Of a stretch of 64,000 bases of DNA, positions 1-10,404 are shown one piece after another. The stretch is from CAVVJA01 sp963801715. Lineage in GTDB: Bacteria; Actinomycetota; Actinomycetes; Mycobacteriales; Jatrophihabitantaceae. Each line of letters starts with the position of its first letter. Position 1 is the stretch's first letter. The DNA is taken from NCBI GenBank assembly GCA_963801715.1, contig CAWDGB010000011.1:56805-120804 (forward strand), given 5' to 3'. The notes beneath the pieces were generated by a model. It had not been told where the DNA came from. It did no database searches and saw nothing but the letters and a program-made list of their open reading frames with translations. A program made the position numbers and the translations under genes.

Positions 1-219
1 ACTTCGGATTGCAGAACGAACATCAACCTTATCGTCGGAGAGCACGCCTGCGAGCGAATCCTGATGCCCTGCGATCACACCAAACGCCCGGCCAAGGCCC
101 TCCTGGGCATCAGCATCAACCGCAAGGGTCCGACCCCTCTGACCTAACACCGCGGCAAGGTTGGCCGCAGTCGCGGTCTTGCCGACGCCACCCTTGGTGC
201 TACACACCGCCACCCGCAT
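1..219 (-). CDS. ParA/MinD-family ATPase, N-terminal part
   Basis: Reads leftward from ATG at 219 and runs off the window edge, so only the first 73 residues are present. They contain the deviant Walker A loop STKGGVGKT near residues 7-15 and the VDADAQ motif near residues 35-40, both diagnostic of the ParA/MinD/Soj family of P-loop ATPases. These proteins position plasmids, chromosomes or protein complexes. Without the rest of the gene or a ParB neighbour it cannot be assigned to chromosome, plasmid or other partitioning. Confidence 0.85.
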   Translation of the reverse strand, partial: MRVAVCSTKGGVGKTATAANLAAVLGQRGRTLAVDADAQEGLGRAFGVIAGHQDSLAGVLSDDKVDVRSAIRS

Positions 220-454
220 CGCAGCGCCTCCAAAGCGCGAGAACGGCTCCTTAGCGTACGCGGCGCTACCCAGCACAACGCGGCCTATTCAGCCCGCCAG
301 CGGCAACTGCTTCAGCATCCCGCAGGGGTTCAGAAATCGACCCGGCCCACGTCATGGGACGAATTCGGGCCGAGGCGGAAAGTCACGGCGATCAGCCTGC
401 CTGCTTGGGGCCGATGAACTGGCTGATCCACTCGGCGCTGATCTGCCAGGACCG

Positions 455-847
455 CTACGCGGACCAGAACTGATCTTCAGTGTGTTCGTCGCCTTGGTAC
501 TCGCAAAACTCGACAGCGAGGTCATCGGCTACCCGCCAGACGTGTACCTCGGGCGATTCCCAGTACCGGCCGTGCCGCTCGGCCGAGACTGTGCAGAGCA
601 CAACAACGCGCTCGCCCTCGGCCAACACTGCGTCGATGTCGATCTTGAAGGTGCGCCCCGACAGCTCCATCGTCCGCACGAAAAAGGCGACGACGTCATC
701 ATGGCCTTTGTAGTCGCCAGACAGCGGGCTGCGTCCCGGCACGTGCCAGACGACTTGCGGATCGAGCATGCGGAGTACCGCAGCGATATCGCCCTGACCG
801 AAGGCGTCATAGCCGCGCCGGATCAGGTCGGCGTTGGGATTGGTCAT
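455..847 (-). CDS. SnoaL-like (NTF2-fold) protein
   Basis: 130 residues beginning MTNPNADLIRRGYDAF, followed by an acidic GDIAAVLRMLDPQVVWHVPG stretch and a C-terminal VHVWRVADD segment. This is the usual layout of ketosteroid-isomerase/SnoaL proteins with a cone-shaped NTF2 fold. The ATG at 847 follows a GGAAGGGA ribosome site. It lies 83 bp downstream of the LuxR regulator on the same strand and may be cotranscribed. The fold is well supported, but substrate and catalysis cannot be told from the sequence. Confidence 0.8.
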   Translation of the reverse strand: MTNPNADLIRRGYDAFGQGDIAAVLRMLDPQVVWHVPGRSPLSGDYKGHDDVVAFFVRTMELSGRTFKIDIDAVLAEGERVVVLCTVSAERHGRYWESPEVHVWRVADDLAVEFCEYQGDEHTEDQFWSA

Positions 848-930
848 GTCCGGTCCCTTCCACGTCGGTGACCGAACTGTGCCCGCCGCGAGGTCGCGTT
901 CGCGTCAGGGAGGGCACCCCGAAATTTTGG

Positions 931-3702
931 CTATGCGAGTGCGTTCGGCAGCTCGCCCCGATTGGAAATCCCGAGCTTCGCGTACGCATGCGCAAGGTGC
1001 GTCTCCACCGTCTTGGTGGTCAGGTAGAGGCCGTGCGCGATCTGTCGGTTCGTCTGGCCGTCTGCGGCCATTCGCGCCACGCGCAGTTCGCTCGGCGTCA
1101 GCGCCTCCACTCCACGGCGACGGTCCCGCCGTGGGCGGCTGCCTGCGGCCCGGAGCTCAGCCCGCGCGCGCTCGGCAATCGGTCGCGCACGGCAACCGGC
1201 GGCCAGATCCAAGGCCTCGGCCAGCAACGGACGAGCCGCGATGCGATGTCCGGCACGGCGCATTGCCGCTCCCAGCTCGGTCATCGACTTCGCACGCTCA
1301 AGCAGCGCGGGCGAGTCCCGCAGGGTGCCTACCGACTCCTCGAGCAACTCGAGCCCCGTCCGCCCGCCGTGCGCCAGCCCGGCGGTTCGGAGCGCGACGC
1401 CGAGCGCGCGGGGCAGGCACAGCTCGCGCGCATCGGCAAGCTCGGCATCAGCCAATTCACGTGCGGCGCTGCGGTCGCCGAGCAGCAGTCGGGCCTCGGC
1501 GGAAGCGCTGCGGGCGTGCAGGTACGCGACGTCCCGAATCTTCATACCCCACACATCGGGGCTGAACATCGCTAGGCACGCCTCGAAATTCCGCAAAGCC
1601 CGCTCGCCATCCCCTCTGGCAAGGCTGAGCCGGCCGTACGCAGCTGGCACCAGCACGCTGATCACGCCCGGCGGTCCAGCCGGCGTCTCGTCCAAGACGG
1701 CTTGGGCGGCGTCGAGATCACCAGACTCAGTCGCGACGTCGGCCACAATCGCGCCGACGCCCAGGCCCGCCATGAAGTCGCCCTCCTGCAGCACTCGCAG
1801 CGCGAGGCGCGCCGCCACTTCCGCCTCGGGAAGCGCACCCAGCCGATACCTCAGCAAGCCCAGCGAGCTGTAGACCGCGATCAGTCCGCGAGAGCTGCCG
1901 CCGCGGCGCGCAACCTCGATCATCGCGGGCAGCGCTGCCTCTACAGCATCGAAGCGTTCCAGAATGATCAGCGTCCACAGCAGCGCCGCACGGGTGTCCC
2001 AGTTCGGCGTCGACGCGTCGCGGCGCACCAGGGCAGCCTCGAGAGCATTCACCGCCTCCACGTTTGGGTCGCTGGTCAAGACCGACACCATTCCGCGCGC
2101 CACAGACAGCGCCTCTGCCGCGGTTGCCGAAGGACCGCGCGCCAGCAGTCGTGCCATCATCGGCGCGACGCGGTGCGCTCGGCGCGCGTCATGCATCCCA
2201 TCGACCACCAACTCGGCTTCCAACAGCGCGCTCATCGCGGCGTCGCGATCGCCAATCTCTACCAGCGCACGATCAGTGACATCGACCGCCTCAACCCACC
2301 GGAACAGGGCGGCGTAGGTCTGCGCCACCTCATGGGCGATCGCCGCGCGTGCCCGCTGGTCTGCGGTCAGCGAGAGGGCTTCCTCGACCCAGTCGACCGC
2401 GCTGGCCCGGCCTGCCGTGACGTCTGCGGCCGCCAGCTCACGCAGCACCTCCACGCGTTCCTGTGGCGCAGGCGGTTCGGCCAACGCACGACGCAACAGC
2501 TCGCCGGCCTCAGCGGGAGCACCCGACGTCATGGCCAGCCGCGCAGCCGTCCGCAGCCATCCGAGTACCCACGCGTCAGCGGCCGGGGACACGCGCATCA
2601 GGTGGGCGGCGACCTGGCCGGGCGCGGCACGGTCAGCTGCGAGCTCCGTCGCCGCCGCACGGTGAAAACGGCGACGTTCGTCGGCCGATAGCGACGACTC
2701 AACAGCGGCACGCACGATCGGATGCAGGAAGCGCGGCGGATCGCTCGCACCGAGCACTTCGATATCGACTAGGCCGGCAGCCAGCTGACTGGCGGTGTCG
2801 AGGTCCGTCCCGGTCACCGCCGCGGCATGTCGCAACTCGCAGCCGTCGCCAAGAATCGCAAGCGCTCCGGCCAGGCGAGCAGCGCCAGGATCCAACCGTC
2901 GAATTCGGGCAGCAACGTGTCTGGTGACGAGGTCGGTCGGCCGCTCAAGGCCCCCGGGTCGTTCGATGTCGTCGTGCTGCATCGCTCGGGACTTACCGCG
3001 AAGCAGCTCGCCAAGGTAGAAAGGGTTTCCTCCGCTGGCCCGCCACAGTGCAGCGCATCGTGCGTCGCTGACCTGGCTACCCAGCACATTGCGCACGACC
3101 GCCGCGGCCGCGGCCGCGTCAAGCAACCCGGGACGGAGCACCGAGGCCGCCGACGTGATCGCCGACACGAACCTGTCGCTGGCCGCAACCTCCGAGGGAC
3201 GCATGGCCACCACCACAGCCACCGGCAGGTCCTCGAGCCGGCGAGCTAAATAACCCAGCCAACGCATCGACACCGAATCCGCCCAGTGAGCATCATCCAC
3301 CGCAACAAGAAGGAACCGATCGCCGGCCAGATTCGCCGTTAGCCAATACAGACCGTGCAACAGCGCGAAGGATGCGTCGTGCGCCTCGACCGCCCCGTCC
3401 CGCCCGATCAAGAAATCACCCGCCAGTGCGGCCGGCCCGGCGAACGCATTGCCTCGTTCAGCCTCGGTCATCGATGCCAGGTCACGCTCGAACAACTGAC
3501 GCACAACGCCGAACGAGAAGCCGACCTCCAGCTCAGAGCCCTGCGCCCGCAAGGTGCGCCAACCACCCCGGCGTGCCCGCGCCACGCATTCCTCCACCAA
3601 GGCGGTCTTCCCGAGGCCCGGGCCGCCTTCGATCACCACGATCCCGCCCGCGTCGAGCAGTTCGTCGAGGGCCGCAAGTTCCAGCTCCCGGGCGACCAAC
3701 AC
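931..3702 (-). CDS. LuxR-family regulator with N-terminal AAA ATPase (LAL type)
   Basis: 923 residues, normal for large ATP-binding LuxR regulators. Walker A GGPGLGKT lies at residues 26-33. The N-terminal third is an AAA/NACHT-like ATPase (VAVDDAHWADS resembles a Walker B region). A long alanine- and leucine-rich helical-repeat middle follows. The last ~60 residues form a GerE/LuxR helix-turn-helix (LTPSELRVARMAADG, then TTKTVETHLAHAYAKLG). The gene is intact, unlike the AfsR-like regulator at 15.3 kb. LAL proteins activate catabolic or secondary-metabolite genes on binding an inducer. The inducer is unknown; the only co-directional neighbour is the NTF2-fold protein. The start is a GTG with no strong ribosome site. 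Confidence 0.9.
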   Translation of the reverse strand: MLVARELELAALDELLDAGGIVVIEGGPGLGKTALVEECVARARRGGWRTLRAQGSELEVGFSFGVVRQLFERDLASMTEAERGNAFAGPAALAGDFLIGRDGAVEAHDASFALLHGLYWLTANLAGDRFLLVAVDDAHWADSVSMRWLGYLARRLEDLPVAVVVAMRPSEVAASDRFVSAITSAASVLRPGLLDAAAAAAVVRNVLGSQVSDARCAALWRASGGNPFYLGELLRGKSRAMQHDDIERPGGLERPTDLVTRHVAARIRRLDPGAARLAGALAILGDGCELRHAAAVTGTDLDTASQLAAGLVDIEVLGASDPPRFLHPIVRAAVESSLSADERRRFHRAAATELAADRAAPGQVAAHLMRVSPAADAWVLGWLRTAARLAMTSGAPAEAGELLRRALAEPPAPQERVEVLRELAAADVTAGRASAVDWVEEALSLTADQRARAAIAHEVAQTYAALFRWVEAVDVTDRALVEIGDRDAAMSALLEAELVVDGMHDARRAHRVAPMMARLLARGPSATAAEALSVARGMVSVLTSDPNVEAVNALEAALVRRDASTPNWDTRAALLWTLIILERFDAVEAALPAMIEVARRGGSSRGLIAVYSSLGLLRYRLGALPEAEVAARLALRVLQEGDFMAGLGVGAIVADVATESGDLDAAQAVLDETPAGPPGVISVLVPAAYGRLSLARGDGERALRNFEACLAMFSPDVWGMKIRDVAYLHARSASAEARLLLGDRSAARELADAELADARELCLPRALGVALRTAGLAHGGRTGLELLEESVGTLRDSPALLERAKSMTELGAAMRRAGHRIAARPLLAEALDLAAGCRARPIAERARAELRAAGSRPRRDRRRGVEALTPSELRVARMAADGQTNRQIAHGLYLTTKTVETHLAHAYAKLGISNRGELPNALA

Positions 3703-3863
3703 GAACCAACGCTAGAACCAGAACGTCCCTCGACGCACGCTCGAATGCCTTCGCAAAACCGACCGGGCCGATGCATCGACCGAGACGTCCGATTTTCACC
3801 TCGCGCGATTCGTTTCGCAGACCGCGGAAGGCTTGCCGAAGGTAGCCATGACACGCTGACGCT

Positions 3864-4648
3864 ATGACGACGATGATGGAGTTCGACGACAGCGTCTCCC
3901 GCAAGGTCGAGGCCGTCTACACGACCGCGGACATCGTCGAGCATCGGCACGCGATCCACCGCCTGCTCGACCTGCAGCCGGGCGAGGACGTGCTCGACAT
4001 CGGCTCCGGACCCGGCTTCTTGGCCGTTGAGATGGCAGTGCGGGTCGGCCCTTCCGGCAGCGTGCACGGGGTCGAGCCGAGCGCGCAGCATGCGCGCGCT
4101 CGCCGCCCGGCGCCGACTCCGGCGAGCGGCCGCACCGGTCACGTTCCGCGGCGGCGACGCCGTGGCGTTGCCGTTCGCCGACGCGAGCTTCGACGTCGCG
4201 ACCGCCACCCAGGTGTACGAGTACGTCGCCGACATGCCGGCCGCACTCGCCGAGGCGCACCGCGTGCTCCGTCCGGCGGGACGGCTGCTGATCCTCGACA
4301 CCGACTGGGACTCGATCGTCTGGCACTCCTCCGACCCGGCCCGCATGCAGCCGCGTGCTCACGGCCTGGGACGATCACCTAGCCGATCCGCACCTGCCAC
4401 GCCGGCTCGGCCGACTGCTCGTCGACGCTGGGTTCACCGTCACCCACGTCGGCATCCTGCCGCTGCTGAACACCGACTACCGCGAGGACGTCTACAGCCA
4501 CGGCCTTATCGACTTCGTCACCGGCTTCGTGCCCGGACGTGACGACCTCACCGACGACGAGGTGCTCGCCTGGGCCGATGATCTGCGCGGCCTCGGGCCC
4601 GACTACTTCTTCAGCCTCAACCGCTACGTCTTCCTCGCGACGCGCTGA
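3864..4648 (+). pseudogene. SAM-dependent class I methyltransferase, two frameshifts
   Basis: One methyltransferase is spread over three frames. Frame 1 from ATG 3864 holds the N-terminus and SAM motif I (VLDIGSGPGF, residues ~42-51). Near 4090-4130 the reading passes to a second frame with FRGGDAVALPFADASFDV and the helix LAEAHRVLRPAGRLLILDTDWDSIVW. Near 4350 it passes to a third frame for the C-terminus, ending ...SLNRYVFLATR at 4648. The combined length, ~260 residues, is normal for the UbiE/Methyltransf_11 group. All conserved parts remain, so the frame changes are either recent or sequencing errors. It is divergent from the LuxR regulator across a 161-bp gap. Confidence 0.75.
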
Positions 4649-4914
4649 GCCGCGATCAGCCGCGCAACGCAGCCGCACCGGGAACGGGGTCTTCCACGCC
4701 ATGTCACGCGGCCCTCGTCATGACCGGTCGCTCGTTCCTGCGCAGATCGTTGACCATTCCGGCATGCAGGTGTGTGCCCGTGCTTCCAGCACGGGAGATT
4801 GCTGCCGGTGCCGAGGGCGCGCGGATCAAGGCGGTAGGCCGGTCGCTGCTAATGTCGCGGTGTCTCCGGTACTGCTCTGGAGTGCACACGGCGAGCCTAT
4901 CGGGGAGGTCGAAA

Positions 4915-5991
4915 TTGACGCTACGTATACGGGATTCAGCTGTCGTCGTGACGGTTGCCGTGATTGCGAGTCTGCTGGTAGCAACGCCGGCCGAAGCGGC
5001 CAAGCCGGGTCCCGGTACTAGTACCGGGACGGCCCAGGTGTTCAAGGTCAACCCGGTGCAATCCAGTGGTGATGAGACATTGACGGATCAGAAGGATTCG
5101 GCGACGGCGGTGCCGGCGAGTGAGTACGCGACCGTGCAGTTGCGCAATTTAGATGGGTCCGGCACGCTGACCGGCCGCTGGGTGCGGGTTGAATCGAGCA
5201 CCGGCACGCCGGCGTACTCGGCGACAAACACGTTCTTGTTCGACCGTAGTGCGGACCAGTTCGAACAGGTGATGGCCTACTTCTGGATCAATCAGGCGCA
5301 GGAGTATCTGCAGTCGCTCGGGTTCGGTTCGACACTTCGGCCGGTCAACGCCCAGCAGCAGCAGGTCAAGGTCGACCAGTACGGCGGAGACAACTCCTTC
5401 CAGACCGACAAGCCGTTCCGGATCAGGTACGGCAAGGGCGGCGTGGACGATGCCGAGGACGCCGAGGTCATCGTGCACGAGTACGGGCACGCCGTGCACG
5501 CTGCGCAGGTGCCAGGCTTCGGCGCCAGTGAGGAAGCGGGTTCGATCGGCGAAGCGTTCGGTGACTACTTCGGTGTCACGGTGGGGTTGGCTGCCGACCA
5601 GCAGTATCGATGGCCGGACCGCGTCGACCAGGCCTGCGTGATGGACTGGGACTCCACGTCCTACACCAGCACCGTGCCGCACTGTCTACGCCGGCTCGAC
5701 AGTGATCTCACCGTCGCGGACAAGAACGGCGAAGTGCACCATGACGGGATGATCTGGAGCCGCGCCCTCTGGGACGTCCGTGCCGGTTACGTGAAACTGG
5801 GCCTCGGCACCCGCCGCGTGGACACCACCATCATCGCCGCCCAGTTCCAGTTCGCGGCCGACACGTCGTTCAGCGCCGCTGCAGAGGCAACATTCCGCAC
5901 TGCACTTGCGCGCGACGGAGCCGCGGCCGCAACCCTGGTACGAAACTCTTTCGCCGCACGCGGTATCACGTTCCGAGGGGCCTCTGCATAG
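4915..5991 (+). CDS. secreted zinc metallopeptidase (gluzincin, M4/M36-like)
   Basis: The best start is TTG at 4915, six bases after a GGGGAGG ribosome site; in-frame upstream starts give a long arginine-rich leader that does not look real. From this start there is a signal peptide (basic TLRIRD, hydrophobic core, ATPAEAA cleavage region). The zinc motif HEYGHAVH begins at residue 188, and the downstream EAFGDYFG segment should give the third ligand Glu, as in gluzincins. The preceding 180 residues resemble a propeptide-like region. The mature enzyme should act outside the cell. Its 358 residues are short for M36 fungalysins, so exact family placement is open. Confidence 0.8.
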   Translation: MTLRIRDSAVVVTVAVIASLLVATPAEAAKPGPGTSTGTAQVFKVNPVQSSGDETLTDQKDSATAVPASEYATVQLRNLDGSGTLTGRWVRVESSTGTPAYSATNTFLFDRSADQFEQVMAYFWINQAQEYLQSLGFGSTLRPVNAQQQQVKVDQYGGDNSFQTDKPFRIRYGKGGVDDAEDAEVIVHEYGHAVHAAQVPGFGASEEAGSIGEAFGDYFGVTVGLAADQQYRWPDRVDQACVMDWDSTSYTSTVPHCLRRLDSDLTVADKNGEVHHDGMIWSRALWDVRAGYVKLGLGTRRVDTTIIAAQFQFAADTSFSAAAEATFRTALARDGAAAATLVRNSFAARGITFRGASA

Positions 5992-6071
5992 ATTATTCGT
6001 CGACGGCGGCGTTTCGGGGTCTATTGGCGCGCGCGCCGCGCCCGCCGTCACCATCGTCCGTGGTCAGACCT

Positions 6072-8190
6072 CTAGGCCGCGGCGAGTGCGTGCATCAGCG
6101 TCCAAGTGTCACGCGTGCCGAGCCGGATGATGTCGGCGTCTGACTCAGTTCGGCCGCGTAGCGGGTTAGGCTCAGCTGGGACCGCTGATCACCCGACGTC
6201 GCGTCACGTCATACCACTGACCTGCTGGGACGTGGACATTGCGACCCGGTTCATCGGTGAGCAACGGCGCCACGAGCAGCGAATCGCCGAGCAGCCATTC
6301 GTCGCTGATGGTGTACGTGGACTGGTCGTCGGGGTTGTCGAAGACAGCGGTTTCATGATCGGCTCGTCGGTCTGGATTGCCGGGTCACCTGTTCCTTGAG
6401 ATACGGGAAGAGGCGTTCGTGGGTTGTCGCGGCCGCCCGGTACAGATCCACGGTCTGCTGGTCGTATTGCTGCGTGCCGGCCGGGCTGGATACCCCAAGC
6501 GGTGAAGCGGCCGAGTACATCAGCGGCATGAACGACGCCGCCTGCGCCCAGCGGACGAGCACCTGCTTGCTCGGCGGAGGCTGCCCGAGCGAGCCACCAA
6601 TCATGTCCGTCTCCACGAATGGATACCCGATTGTGCTGATCGCCAGGTTCTGCGCGACCGCGGCTTGCAACGAATTCCAGCTGGTGCCCTTGTCCACCTG
6701 CCGGGTCACGAACCCATACTTTTGCGATCCAGTCCAGGAGATCCGCACACCCGCGCCCTGCTGGTCGAACTGGTCAGTCATCTGTGCACCGAGCGTCAAG
6801 TAGTCCAGCGGTGTGTAGCCGGGGTAGGGCGCGCAGGACTCATCGAAGAAGCGAGTGTCGAACTTGAAGCCGTCGAGGCCGTAGGTCTGCTGCAGGTTGC
6901 GCAGCGAAGCGACGTACCACGCCCGCGCGTCCGGGTTGCCGAGATCGACGATGCCCGCGGTGCCATTCCACCAGGTCACCATGCATGGCTTACTCGAGTC
7001 GGTCTTCGACTTGAGAAGGTAGCCGTGCTGCGCGGCAAAGGAGAAGTCACTCGCATCGTTGTTGATCCAAAGCGTCTCCCACAGCCCAAACTTGTAACCC
7101 ATCGCTGGATCTGGTCGGACAGACCCTTCGGATCCGGGAATTTGCTGTTGAAGCTGAAATCGCCGTAATGGCCATCCAACCGTCATCGACCTCGATCGCC
7201 TGGGCCGGAATACCAGCGTCATGCACCCCCTTCGCCCAGGCCAGCGCCGAATCCTGCGAGACGCTCGGGTAGAACTGGCCCCACGAGTTCCACAGCGGCT
7301 TGGCGTATTCCGCATCCGTAGCGTCACTCTTCGCCGGTGTGCCAGTGATACCGATGTAGTCGGCATACACGTCGCGGGGTGCGCTCGACAAAGACGGTCG
7401 CGTCCATGCCATCGCTCGCGGTCAGCGCGTAGCCGAACACGCCCGGCTGCACCGAATTGAGGGACACATCCATTACGTCGCGAGTGTCCACCCACAGCCC
7501 GCTGCCGCGCTGGGTGAACCAGAACGGGTCAGTCATGAGGTACTCCGCCGGCCCCATTGCCGTATCGCGCACCACACCGGAATCCAGTGGCCACGGCTGG
7601 CGGGCAGATGGTCCGCCATCCGGGGTGGTCGCCTCGCCCTGCCCATACCAATGCCCCGCCGACGCGACGAGGTAGTGGCTGGCGACCTGGGTCGCGCCCG
7701 GCGTGGACCAGCTGATCCGATACCGGTCTGGCTGCGGCACGATTCGGTAGTCAACGGTGGCGCCAGCTGTGGTCGCCAGCGTGAGGTCCAGCACACCGTC
7801 CTGCCAGCTCCAGCCCTGCACTGCGGTCGCGGTCTGCTAGCCGCTCGCGGTCAGGAAATCGGCCGGCCCCGACGAGCGGGCTACCCCCGCAGTCGTCTGG
7901 AGGACGGTGCTCTCCGAACGCTGCGTGGTGACCTGGAACGGTGATCGTGAAACGACGATCCGGTATCCAGGCGCGCCGGCGCTCGCCGCAACGGTCACCG
8001 TCAGTACGGTGCCGTTATCGCTGACTTGCGCCGGGGCCGTCGGCGCGGCCGCAGGGGTGGCGCCGGCCGGTACGGTGACCGAGATTGAGGCGGCTGACAG
8101 CAGCGCAGCGCCGAGCATGGCGGCGGCGGCAACTCGCCTAGACCGACTGACCGGACGACGTCCCCATGGATGAGCTGATCGAGCACTCAT
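6072..8190 (-). pseudogene. secreted GH31 family glycoside hydrolase, degraded
   Basis: The N-terminus (ATG 8190) has a signal peptide ending near VPAGATPAAA. A TAG at 7837-7839 interrupts the same frame that resumes at QGWSWQDGVLDL. Frames then change near 7380, 7175 and 7100, and twice more near 6380-6345. Hallmarks of GH31 (alpha-glucosidase/xylosidase) survive: WNSWGQFYPS, AQAIEVDDGWM, the nucleophile region DGFKFDTRFF, FVETDMIGG, and the C-terminal TISDEWLLGDSLLVAP followed by PAGQWYDV. The probable last stop is at 6072. Parent length would be ~690 residues. With one nonsense codon and about five frame changes this is the most damaged enzyme gene here. It shares a secreted polymer-degrading theme with the upstream peptidase. 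Confidence 0.8.
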
Positions 8191-8547
8191 CTGGCGATCC
8201 TTTGTATACGGCGGTGCCGCTTCCGGATCATCGATGACTCACCCCGCTGACCCGCGAGCAGTCCGGAACCGGTGCGGTCTATCAATTGGCCTATACCCCG
8301 CCGATCCGCTGTCAAGCGTGTTAATGCGAAAAAGTGCTCGAAACATGACTCTTCCCCCCAAGTAGGGGAACACATGAATCCCACGACTGCTCGAATGTTG
8401 GCCGCGGGTGCGACCCGGTTATCTACCGAGCGCGGTGGGGGAGTGGCGGCAACGGCCGACACGGAGTACCGCCACAAGGCTCTTTGGAGTTCCCGGGCGA
8501 GGTGAGCCGGCCACGCCAACGCGCGTACCTTGACGAGCCTGCTGCGG
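8191..8547. other. intergenic region upstream of the GH31 gene
   Basis: 357 bases without a convincing gene. It must hold the promoter of the leftward GH31 gene. A lower-GC stretch lies around 8310-8360 (AT-rich, near TTAATGCGAAAAAG). No operator palindrome was recognised. Confidence 0.5.
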
Positions 8548-9519
8548 CTAGTACCAGGACGGCCCCTGGTTGGTGTACGGCGCTTCGAGCGCCTGGACCT
8601 CGTCGTCGGTCAGCCGGATGTCGAGCGCGGCGACGGCTTCGGGCAGGTGGTGCGGCTTGGTCGCTCCGACGATGGGCGCGGCGATGACCGGGTTACCTAG
8701 AACCCAGGCCAGGGCGACCTGAGCCATCGTGATGCCGCGCGATTCGGCGAGCTTTTGCACTGCGTTGACGACGGGCTCGTCCAGGGGCGAGTCGAAGGCC
8801 TGCACCACGTGGTCGACGGTGGAGCGCACAGACTGCTCACCCCACGGCCGGGCTAGGCGCCCCTTGCCTTGCGGGGAGTACGGCACGACACCGACGCCCA
8901 TGTCAGCGCACATCGCCATCAGCTCACGCTCGTCCTGGCGGCGGAGCAGGTTGTACTGGTTCTGCATGGCCACGAAGCGGGTCCAACCGCCCAGGTCGGC
9001 GGCGTGTTGCAGCTTCGCGAACTGCCATGCGTACATCGACGACGCGCCGAGATAACGCACCTTGCCGGTCTTCACGATGTCGTGCAGCGCCTCCATGGTC
9101 TCCTCGACCGGGGTGTCCGGGTCGAAGCGGTGGATCTGGTACAGGTCGATGTAGTCGGCGTCGAGCCGGGTGAGGGAGGCGTCGATCTGCTCGAGGATCG
9201 CCTTGCGGGACAGGCCGTGACCGCCGGGGCCGTCGTGCATCCTGCCGTAGACCTTCGTTGCCACGACGATGTTCTCGCGGCGGGAGTAGCGCTTGATGGC
9301 GCGGCCGACGACCTCCTCGGACGTGCCGGCCTGGTAAGTGTTCGCGGTGTCCCAGAAGGTGATCCCGAGTTCGACTGCCTGCTCGAAGAACGGCTGCGCT
9401 TGATCGTCGTTGAGCGCCCACCGGTGTGCGCCGGCGGCGTCCGGGTCGCCGTAGCTCATGCAGCCCAACGCGAGACGGCTGATCTTCAACCCGGTGTTGC
9501 CCAGGCGGGTGTGCTCCAT
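8548..9519 (-). CDS. aldo/keto reductase
   Basis: 323 residues from ATG 9519, preceded by AAGGAGAACC; upstream in-frame codons are excluded by this ribosome site. Begins MEHTRLGNTGLKISRLALG, the classic AKR opening. The catalytic tetrad is visible: Asp and Tyr in WDTANTYQAG, Lys in VVATKVYGRM, His in DLYQIHRFD. The NADPH-binding C-terminal part includes PIVGATKPHHL. Length and motifs match the YajO/Tas-like AKR group that reduces aldehydes and ketones. Its 5' end overlaps the 3' end of the TMEM175-like gene by 34 bp on the same strand, so the two are probably cotranscribed. Confidence 0.92.
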   Translation of the reverse strand: MEHTRLGNTGLKISRLALGCMSYGDPDAAGAHRWALNDDQAQPFFEQAVELGITFWDTANTYQAGTSEEVVGRAIKRYSRRENIVVATKVYGRMHDGPGGHGLSRKAILEQIDASLTRLDADYIDLYQIHRFDPDTPVEETMEALHDIVKTGKVRYLGASSMYAWQFAKLQHAADLGGWTRFVAMQNQYNLLRRQDERELMAMCADMGVGVVPYSPQGKGRLARPWGEQSVRSTVDHVVQAFDSPLDEPVVNAVQKLAESRGITMAQVALAWVLGNPVIAAPIVGATKPHHLPEAVAALDIRLTDDEVQALEAPYTNQGPSWY

Positions 9520-10223
9520 GGTTCTCCTTGTCCGTTCGGTCGCAGCTCGGCTGCGCTGGTCTGCCTGTCGTGCCATATACCCGTCAGAGGGTCACGAGCG
9601 GAAGGGCGCGCGATTAGTTTGCGCCAGAGGCTGATGACGCCATCGGTGGCCAGCAAGAGGAGCAGCGGGTAGTAGCCGGTCGATGGAACGAGAAGCGAAA
9701 CCACAAGCGCCACGACAAAAAGAACGCCGGTGACCACGGCCGGGGCCGCCGGCGGAGCCTCGTCGGACTCGCGGACCGACCTGTCGCGTCCGATCGCGAC
9801 AGCGAGCAAAGCCAAGCAGAACGAGCTCACGGCAAGCGTTCCTATGTAGAGAACCTTGGTGATCGCCTGCTCGCCGCCGGTGGACAACAGCGCGGTCGGG
9901 AACGGCAGGAAGACGATGGCAAACGTCCAAAGGATAAGCCACAACAGAAGAGATCGGTTGGCCGTAACAACAGGGCGCATCAGCCTGTGTTGAGAAAACC
10001 ACAATCGGGCGATCACCACGAAGCTAAGCGCGAATCCCCAGAACTCCCCGGCGTGCGACCGGATCAGCGCCGACACGGAGTCGTGCTCGGACCGAATCTC
10101 GCCAGCAAGGTCAACCAGCGGCAGAATCAGCAGGGTTATCGCGACGGCGGCGATCGCATCCACATAGGTCAACACGCGTTCCAAGTCACGGCTGCGTTCG
10201 GCGCGCTGCTCCTCGGGCTGCAT
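9486..10223 (-). CDS. TMEM175-family (DUF1211) membrane protein
   Basis: 245 residues with about six hydrophobic segments. The N-terminal repeat YVDAIAAVAITLLILPLVD resembles the first helix of the TMEM175/DUF1211 family, which form potassium-selective channels in bacteria and lysosomes. A second helix set appears at AGEFWGFALSFVVIARLWFSQH, where the trailing H-x-L/M pattern is typical. The usual FSD helix signature is altered here to VDA. It is upstream of and overlaps the aldo/keto reductase, implying one transcript. Ion selectivity is not proven by sequence. Confidence 0.8.
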   Translation of the reverse strand: MQPEEQRAERSRDLERVLTYVDAIAAVAITLLILPLVDLAGEIRSEHDSVSALIRSHAGEFWGFALSFVVIARLWFSQHRLMRPVVTANRSLLLWLILWTFAIVFLPFPTALLSTGGEQAITKVLYIGTLAVSSFCLALLAVAIGRDRSVRESDEAPPAAPAVVTGVLFVVALVVSLLVPSTGYYPLLLLLATDGVISLWRKLIARPSARDPLTGIWHDRQTSAAELRPNGQGEPWSTPAWATPG

Positions 10224-10404
10224 CGCATCAGGCTATCCGCCAGTGGACGACGCACTGACTGCGTAGCCGATGCGAGCGCGGTAGCTCGCGCACCCCACGG
10301 GTTTGTTCGCTCGCAGGCACCGGTACGAACGCTCGTGTCGGCGGCGTAAGCGGGCGCTCGGCCTCAGTTGGCGCGGTCGCCCGGTTCCAGAGGATGCTCG
10401 GACG

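Noticed and set aside
1702..2691. Long rightward open frame opposite the LuxR regulator
   Set aside because: Antisense of an intact, well-conserved gene; no recognisable protein features.
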